This document shows, one piece after another, positions 59,367 to 64,000 of a stretch of 64,000 nt of DNA; position 1 is the first letter of the stretch; each line of letters starts with the position of its first letter. The position numbers were made by a program, and so were the translations under genes. Below the pieces are notes generated by a model that was not told where the DNA came from, searched no databases, and was given only the letters and a program-made list of their open reading frames with translations. Origin of the DNA: JABDOU01 sp041609995. GTDB taxonomy: Bacteria > Actinomycetota > Acidimicrobiia > Spongiisociales > SHLN01. The stretch spans positions 4,025 through 68,024 of the forward strand of contig JBFIPU010000006.1 of NCBI GenBank assembly GCA_041609995.1, in the 5' to 3' direction.

Positions 59367-60745
59367 TCGATCTCCTTCGATTCCTCGGTGGGTAGGGACG
59401 GGGCGAGATCGGTTGAGGGTGGACCGGTCGATCTGACCGGCCGGCCGGCCAGCGTTTCCAGGTCGACCGTGTGGTTGCGTACGGCGCTGCGTAGGAACCA
59501 GGCGGCCGTGAGACCACTGGCGAGGTAGGCGATCACGAGCGACCACGCCGCCCCCTCGAGACCGATCGACGGCACCAGCAACACCCCGGATCCGAGCGCA
59601 GCGGCCGCCCCCACCGCTCTGGTGATGAAGACCGGCCCGAACCGGCGGGTAGCCAACACGCCGGCGGTCATGAAGGTCGCCAGTGTGAGGAGGCCGCTCG
59701 CCCCGATGGCGATGGCCAGCACCCGGGGTTCGTTGTACTCGGGCCCGTAAAGGGTGGTCAGGAACCAGCTGCCAAAGAGCAGCGAGGCCCCGACCCCTAC
59801 CACGGACAACGCGGCGAATCCACCGAGCACCCGCATCATCAAACTGGAGAAGGCGGTCACCTTGTCGGACGCGTAATACTTCGCCAGCCGGGGCGCGGTG
59901 GCGTGCCGGAACGACTTGGCGAAGAGCTGTACCAGCTGCACGATATAGGCCACAGCTGCGAACACCCCCAGCTGATCGCTGCCCATCACCGCCTGCACCA
60001 CGTACCGGGGGATGTTGTAGGTCAAAGCGCTGAGGAGGGCGGCGAGCCCCAGCGGGAAGACCGTCCACGCCAGCTTCCTGGTCGTGGCCTCGCTCCAGAG
60101 GCGCCAAATGGGTCGTTCATCGTGCGTGCCGCCTTCGCTCGCTATCAGAGGGCGACTCTGCGGAGCGGCGTAGCCCAAAACGGCAACGAGCCATCCGGCC
60201 ACCGTGCCGGTGAGAGCCCATGGGAGAGATCCGGTCCATACCAGCAGCACAAAGAAGGCCACCAGCCCCAAAAGCCCGCGAAGCGCCAGTGCCACCGCGG
60301 CCTTGTCGAGTCGCTCGTGCTGGGAGAACACCCCGAAGAAGAGCATGTCGACCGACATCACCACCCGGGTCGCCGCCACCAAGAGCACTACGAGGGAGGT
60401 TTGGCCTCCCAAATCGAGAAAGAGGAGAAGGGCCGCGGTGGTGGCCACGGCCAAGGGAATGGTCAGCGAGCGAAGCGCGGCGTAGTCGCGAAACGTGAAA
60501 TCGCGACGAGCATCGGTCGCCTGGGCTGAGCTCAGGTCCAGATTCGCAAACATGAAGATCGGCTGGGTGATGGCCATCCCGAGCACGTACTGACCAACGA
60601 GGTCCGGCGATCCCCACCGTACGAGAACCAGGATCGTGAGCCACCGGGTTCCGGAGAAGAAGGCATTGGCGGCGAACGTCCAAATAGCGTTCGATCGCAG
60701 GGACGGCTGGCGGCCGTGGCCAGAAGCCGGGGGAGTATGACCCAT
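59363..60745 (-). CDS. Polysaccharide flippase, Wzx/MATE-like
   Basis: 460 residues from ATG at 60745, with about twelve to fourteen hydrophobic segments. It resembles the polysaccharide-transporter (PST)/Wzx branch of the MOP superfamily, which flips lipid-linked sugar units across the membrane. The first helix is IWTFAANAFFSGTRWLTILV, then RWGSPDLVGQYVLGMAITQP. A middle cluster LAALLSALTYNIPRYVVQAVM and FAKSFRHATAPRLAKYYASD is typical for this family. The frame is open to GTG 60838, adding 31 Arg/Pro-rich residues without homology. Coupled by a 4-base overlap to the epimerase, so both belong to one surface-glycan operon. Confidence 0.82.
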   Translation of the reverse strand: MGHTPPASGHGRQPSLRSNAIWTFAANAFFSGTRWLTILVLVRWGSPDLVGQYVLGMAITQPIFMFANLDLSSAQATDARRDFTFRDYAALRSLTIPLAVATTAALLLFLDLGGQTSLVVLLVAATRVVMSVDMLFFGVFSQHERLDKAAVALALRGLLGLVAFFVLLVWTGSLPWALTGTVAGWLVAVLGYAAPQSRPLIASEGGTHDERPIWRLWSEATTRKLAWTVFPLGLAALLSALTYNIPRYVVQAVMGSDQLGVFAAVAYIVQLVQLFAKSFRHATAPRLAKYYASDKVTAFSSLMMRVLGGFAALSVVGVGASLLFGSWFLTTLYGPEYNEPRVLAIAIGASGLLTLATFMTAGVLATRRFGPVFITRAVGAAAALGSGVLLVPSIGLEGAAWSLVIAYLASGLTAAWFLRSAVRNHTVDLETLAGRPVRSTGPPSTDLAPSLPTEESKEIE

Positions 60746-60837
60746 GGGAATCGGGCGCGGGGTTGAGCCCGCCCGGCTGGCTTCCCCGGGCGCGTCTCGA
60801 TGCTGATTGATCAGGCGTCCCCAACTTGCCACTCGCA

Positions 60838-60870
60838 CTCAGCCCCTCGCTCAGCCCCTCGCTCAGCCCC
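60838..60870. repeat. Tandem 12-bp repeat near the flippase upstream region
   Basis: CTCAGCCCCTCG occurs twice and a third partial copy follows (60838-60849, 60850-60861, 60862-60870). On the minus strand it is GC-rich. It lies about 95-125 bases upstream of the flippase ATG; no function is obvious. Confidence 0.6.
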
Positions 60871-61124
60871 ACGTATTCGCCGGAGTCCTGCTCGAACGTC
60901 ATGACTCGAGCCTGCCCTTCGGCCGCCGATCCACCGCATCCAGCGGGCCCCGCCGGCTCCTAGCCTAGACGACTCTCCGTGGTCGCAACAGCCAGACCGA
61001 CGGCGGACTGTGAGAAATGGTGGGAGCAACCGACCACAATCAGCGGCCAGGCCCCTTGACCGTGACACTACGATTACACCGCGGGAGTACACGAAGGGAC
61101 ACGCTGGGACGCCGGGTAGCGAGC

Positions 61125-62585
61125 ATGGTTGGGGCAACTTCACAGCAGCTGTTTGCGCAGCTCAATGACGCAGGCATTCGATACTGTCTCTTCAAGAGCA
61201 ACGCCCACCTGGAGGCGGCGTTGGTGGGCGATACCGATCTCGACATCTTGTTCGACGGGAGCCAGATCAACGAAGTGCATCGGGTGCTGGCGGCCGGCGG
61301 CTTCAAGCGCTTCCCTACCCGCCCGCCCCGGTCGTATCCGGGCAAGGAGGACTTTTTTGCGGTGGATCCCGCATCGGGCAGGTTGTTGCACCTCGATACC
61401 CACCACCGGTTGGTGGTGGGCGCTTCGTTCTTCAAGAATTTTCGCTTGCCGTGGGAAGAACGGTTCCTCGACTCGGCGAGATTTGACGCCGAACACGGCG
61501 TCTACGTGGCCGACCCGGTGCACGAGCTGCTGTTGCTCGTCGTACGGGCCGCCCTCAAGCTCACGTTCCGGACGCAGTTGCGACCCGGAGGTCCCCTCTC
61601 GTCGAGCATGGGCGACGAACGCGACTGGTTGATCAAGCAGGTGCAGCGGACCGAGCTGACCGAGCTGGCCCGGACCCTGCTGGGGGAGCGGGCTGCGAGC
61701 CTCGTTGCCTCTTCCGCAAACGGTGGTGGCGTCGCGTCGTTGCGAGAGTTGCGGCGCGAGCTGGCCAGATCTCTCCGCGCGTATCGGACCTATGGGAGGG
61801 TGCTCAGTGGGTTCGTCCGCCGTAAACGCCAGGCCCAGTTTCTTCTGGGGGCGGTCAACCGGCGGTATGTGCACGCTCCCTTTGGATATTCGCGGGGTGG
61901 GGCGGCCGGAGGGTTGATCGTTGCCGTGGTCGGAGCCGACGGGTCGGGCAAGTCGACGCTCAACCGTGAGCTGTTTCGGTGGCTCACTTCCAAGCTCGAT
62001 GTGCTACCCGTCTACTTTGGCAGTGGCGACGGCAAAGTCTCCCTGCTCCGCCTGCCGCTGTGGGCGATCCGGCGGCTTCAGACCCGTGGCCGGCCTTCGG
62101 TCGATCGGGACCCGCAGGACCGAATGAACCGGACGGTGGACTGGAAGATCGCTGTTTGGGCCCTGGTGCTGGCGCGGGAGAAACGGAAGAAGCTCGACAA
62201 GGCGACCAAGGCACGGGCGCGGGGAATGATCGTCATCTGTGACCGCTACCCCCAGGGCCAATACCCGGGAATCAACGACGGCCCCCTTCTTTCCTCATGG
62301 CGCTCCTCGTCCTCGCGGATCCGGCGACTCCTCGCCGACCGCGAGGCGCGGCCCTATGACGAGGCGACGGCGGTTGGTCCCGATGTGGTGCTTCGGCTGC
62401 GCGTCAGCCCCGACGTGGCCCTGGGCCGCAAGCCGGGAGAGTCGCTCGCCAACCTGGAATTCCGGGCCGACCTCGTGGGCGACCTCGACTTCCCGGCGGC
62501 CCGCAGCATCATCGAGCTCGACGCCGATGAGCCGGCCGAAAAGGTGCTGGCAAGCGCCAAGCGTGAGCTCTGGGCCTACCTGTAG
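61125..62585 (+). CDS. Nucleotidyltransferase-like domain fused to thymidylate-kinase-like P-loop kinase
   Basis: 486 residues from ATG at 61125. The N-terminal ~150 residues look like a nucleotidyltransferase fold (LFAQLNDAGIRYCLFKSNAH, VGDTDLDILFDG with candidate metal Asp38/Asp40, LLHLDTHHRLVVG with Asp91). A basic helical linker (RLRELRRELARSLRAYR-like) follows. The C-terminal ~220 residues are a P-loop kinase: Walker A VVGADGSGKSTLNREL (270-278), then ICDRYPQGQYPGI (DRY/F-type motif of thymidylate kinases) and VVLRLRVSPDVALGRKPGES. It is probably a sugar- or lipid-linked kinase or nucleotidylyl enzyme of surface-glycan synthesis; no family name can be assigned with certainty. Transcribed away from the flippase. 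Confidence 0.72.
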   Translation: MVGATSQQLFAQLNDAGIRYCLFKSNAHLEAALVGDTDLDILFDGSQINEVHRVLAAGGFKRFPTRPPRSYPGKEDFFAVDPASGRLLHLDTHHRLVVGASFFKNFRLPWEERFLDSARFDAEHGVYVADPVHELLLLVVRAALKLTFRTQLRPGGPLSSSMGDERDWLIKQVQRTELTELARTLLGERAASLVASSANGGGVASLRELRRELARSLRAYRTYGRVLSGFVRRKRQAQFLLGAVNRRYVHAPFGYSRGGAAGGLIVAVVGADGSGKSTLNRELFRWLTSKLDVLPVYFGSGDGKVSLLRLPLWAIRRLQTRGRPSVDRDPQDRMNRTVDWKIAVWALVLAREKRKKLDKATKARARGMIVICDRYPQGQYPGINDGPLLSSWRSSSSRIRRLLADREARPYDEATAVGPDVVLRLRVSPDVALGRKPGESLANLEFRADLVGDLDFPAARSIIELDADEPAEKVLASAKRELWAYL

Positions 62586-62782
62586 GGGGGTTAGCTGGAG
62601 GCGGCTGGCGTCTGTGGTCGAAGCTCCGTCAAGGTTGGTCGATGTTGGTCGTGCCCGACTCAACGTACGGCCGTCCCGTTTCCCTCCTCCGTCGGCAGGA
62701 CTCGTCGGGTTGCACGGATATGGTCGCGCCCAGTGTGCGATGGCCCCGGGTGTGCCCAAGTCGGCGCAACGTGCCTACTAGC

Positions 62783-62808
62783 TGTACTCGGCCATCAGGT
62801 TGGTGACA
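62783..62808 (+). repeat. IS481 left terminal inverted repeat
   Basis: Starts TGTACTCGGCC and ends GTTGGTGACA; 21 of 26 positions match the reverse complement of the right end. The transposase stop codon (62795-62797) lies inside it. Confidence 0.85.
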
Positions 62809-63769
62809 CTCGGCTGATGGGTGGTCGTCGTCCGAGTGAGCTGTGACGGCGTCGGTGGTTGTAGTAGCGGAGCCATTTTGGCAGGGCGGCGCGGCGTTGC
62901 TGGTTGGAGGTGAACGGCCGCTTGTAGGCCCATTCGGTTTGCAGGGTGCGGTTGAAGCGTTCGACCTTGCCGTTCTGCCAGGGGCAGTGAGGCCGGATGC
63001 GGATGTGGGTGGCTCCGAGGTCGGCCAGGACGTCAGCGAAGGCTTGGCTGTGGACGTATGACCAGTGGTTGTCGGTCATGACTGCTTCGATGCGGTCGAT
63101 GCCTACCGAGGCGAAGAACTCGGCGGCGCGGGCCAAGAACCCAGCGGCGGTGTCGCCGCGTTCGTCGTTGAGGATCTCCGAGTAGGCGAGGCGGCTGTGG
63201 TCGTCGACAGCGGAGTGGATGTAGTCGTAGCCGATGCGGGCCTTCTTGTGGGCGGCGGTGGAGCCCCGCTGGCGTCCCCAGGCCCGCCAGCCGCCCCCCG
63301 GCGGTATCCGTCCCAGCTTCTTGACGTCGACGTGGATCAGTTCACCGGGCCGCTCCCGTTCGTAGCGGATGGCGGTGGCCTTGGAGGAACGGATCACCTC
63401 GCCGGTCATCGGGTCGCAGTCCCGCAGATACGGCACCTGGTGGCGGCGCAGGATGCGGCTCACCGTCCGCGCCGGCACCCCCAGATGATCCGCCAGGCGG
63501 TCGGGGCCCTCACGGCGCTTCTTGCGGGCCTTGAGGACCCGCTGCTCGACCCGAGCTGGGGTGCGGTGAGGCGACCGAAGCGGCCGCGACGACCGATCCT
63601 CCAACCCGGCGTCGCCCTCGGCGTCCCAGCGAGCCAGCCACCGATGCGCACACTGGCGAGAGATCCCCATCGCCTCGGCGGCGTGGGCGACTGCCCACCC
63701 CTCGACCCGAACCCGCCGCACCAGCAAACGACGACCGTGAACGTTCAGACGGGCATTACGGTGTCCCAT
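62795..63769 (-). CDS. IS481-family transposase
   Basis: 324 residues from ATG at 63769, preceded by GAGGAGGTCTTC. The N-terminal helix-turn-helix region reads MGHRNARLNVHGRRLLVRRV, EAMGISRQCAHRWLARWDAE, GLEDRSSRPLRSPHRTP; a second HTH is ADHLGVPARTVSRILRRHQV. The DDE core is visible as PGELIHVDVKKLGRIP (first Asp), RIEAVMTDNHWSY (second Asp) and PWQNGKVERFNRTLQTEW (Glu), with a final YNHRRRHSSLG motif. The frame is uninterrupted and the length is normal for IS481. The stop falls inside the left terminal repeat. Confidence 0.95.
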   Translation of the reverse strand: MGHRNARLNVHGRRLLVRRVRVEGWAVAHAAEAMGISRQCAHRWLARWDAEGDAGLEDRSSRPLRSPHRTPARVEQRVLKARKKRREGPDRLADHLGVPARTVSRILRRHQVPYLRDCDPMTGEVIRSSKATAIRYERERPGELIHVDVKKLGRIPPGGGWRAWGRQRGSTAAHKKARIGYDYIHSAVDDHSRLAYSEILNDERGDTAAGFLARAAEFFASVGIDRIEAVMTDNHWSYVHSQAFADVLADLGATHIRIRPHCPWQNGKVERFNRTLQTEWAYKRPFTSNQQRRAALPKWLRYYNHRRRHSSLGRRPPISRVSPT

Positions 63770-63835
63770 GAAGACCTCCTCGTGGGTGTGACTGCAATCA
63801 CCACTCCACTCGGAGGTCTTCACCTATTCAAGGAC

Positions 63836-63861
63836 TGTCACCAACGTCCCGGCCGGGTACA
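63836..63861 (-). repeat. IS481 right terminal inverted repeat
   Basis: Read on the minus strand it starts TGTACCCGGCC and ends GTTGGTGACA, mirroring the left end with five mismatches. It abuts the CTAG duplication. Confidence 0.85.
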
Positions 63862-63862
63862 G

Positions 63863-64000
63863 CTAGCCGGCGGCGGCGGTGGTATCGGGCCTCTGCTCTC
63901 GATCCGAGGAAGACTCGAGCTCGACCTTGAGCTTGGTCAGTGCGTCTCGCAGATACTTCTTCGACTGCTTTGCGAAGAGCGGTTCGGCCATCTTGAAGAA
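63863..64000 (-). CDS. C-terminus of an SRPBCC-family (polyketide cyclase-like) protein, runs off the right edge
   Basis: 45 C-terminal residues and a TAG stop (63863-63865). The sequence FFKMAEPLFAKQSKKYLRDA, LTKLKVELES is the last helix of SRPBCC lipid-binding proteins (typical pattern: LxEPLxxRxxxxxxxxxLxxLKxxLE). A polar tail SSDREQRPDTTAAAG ends the protein. The stop codon lies within the CTAG target of the IS481 insertion, so the coding sequence is intact but the region behind it is now IS sequence. The start is outside the window. Confidence 0.65.
   Translation of the reverse strand, partial: FFKMAEPLFAKQSKKYLRDALTKLKVELESSSDREQRPDTTAAAG

Larger units (their letters stand above)
62782..63862 (-). 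mobile_element. IS481-family insertion sequence, apparently intact
   Basis: About 1081 bp with one transposase gene. The ends are imperfect inverted repeats (TGTAC.CGGCC....GTTGGTGACA). The element sits in a CTAG target, duplicated as CTAG at 62778-62781 and 63863-63866. CTAG is the core of the NCTAGN target described for IS481, and either a 4-bp duplication or a mutated 6-bp one explains the flanks. The transposase frame is complete, so the element may still be mobile. Confidence 0.88.

Overview
The window is 64 kb of GC-rich chromosomal DNA, most likely from a free-living actinobacterium. The class Acidimicrobiia is my best guess (inference). Supporting signs are many GTG and TTG starts and a wax ester synthase/DGAT. 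A single-cysteine-pair glutaredoxin, an F420/FMN-type LLM oxidoreductase, an actinobacterial-type cystathionine beta-synthase, a caa3-type cytochrome oxidase and an aerobic fatty-acid metabolism point the same way. Apart from one IS481-family element at the right end, it reads as ordinary, densely packed core and accessory genome. Convergent neighbours often share or overlap stop codons.

Layout. 1-5.05 kb (minus): the N-terminal part of cystathionine beta-synthase, a YceI protein, and a very large secreted repeat protein with the same ~165-residue domain at both ends. 5.4-12 kb: PolX/PHP DNA polymerase, MFS exporter, 6-phosphogluconate dehydrogenase, an unrecognised conserved-looking protein, NAD(P)HX epimerase. 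12-16.6 kb: gpsA translationally coupled to a WS/DGAT acyltransferase, a lipoprotein behind a 14-bp palindrome, an acyl-CoA dehydrogenase. 16.6-26.6 kb: sirtuin, a lipoprotein serine protease, a TRAP transporter (dctQMP-like) followed by an ASCH-domain protein, a DEAD-box helicase, a dodecin/alkyltransferase-like pair, an ACT regulator. 26.6-33.4 kb: long acyl-CoA dehydrogenase, LLM oxidoreductase, cyclophilin, glutaredoxin, hybrid histidine kinase, Kbp-like LysM protein. 33.5-38.3 kb: a secreted glycosidase-like protein, a selenocysteine tRNA (selC) directly abutting moeA, a membrane-anchored XRE protein, a TauE exporter. 38.5-42.6 kb: the cox operon (II-I-III-IV). 43.7-48.9 kb: rmlBA, a zinc-ribbon membrane protein, a YyaL/DUF255 protein. 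49-57 kb: sigma-70 factor, a three-gene MacAB-type ABC exporter, a lipoprotein, a HerA-like ATPase. 57-62.6 kb: surface polysaccharide genes (manA, nucleotide-sugar epimerase, flippase, a nucleotidyltransferase-kinase fusion). 62.8-63.9 kb: an intact IS481 element inserted at the stop codon of an SRPBCC-family gene that continues off the right edge.

Gene cooperation. gpsA supplies glycerol-3-phosphate, and the WS/DGAT can use acyl-CoA for neutral lipid storage, while two acyl-CoA dehydrogenases degrade acyl chains. rmlBA, manA, the epimerase and the flippase form a dispersed cell-surface glycan set. The selC tRNA implies UGA recoding in this organism. Its neighbour moeA makes the molybdenum cofactor used by formate dehydrogenases, the commonest bacterial selenoproteins, so the pairing is biologically sensible. 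No selenoprotein gene is recognised inside the window.
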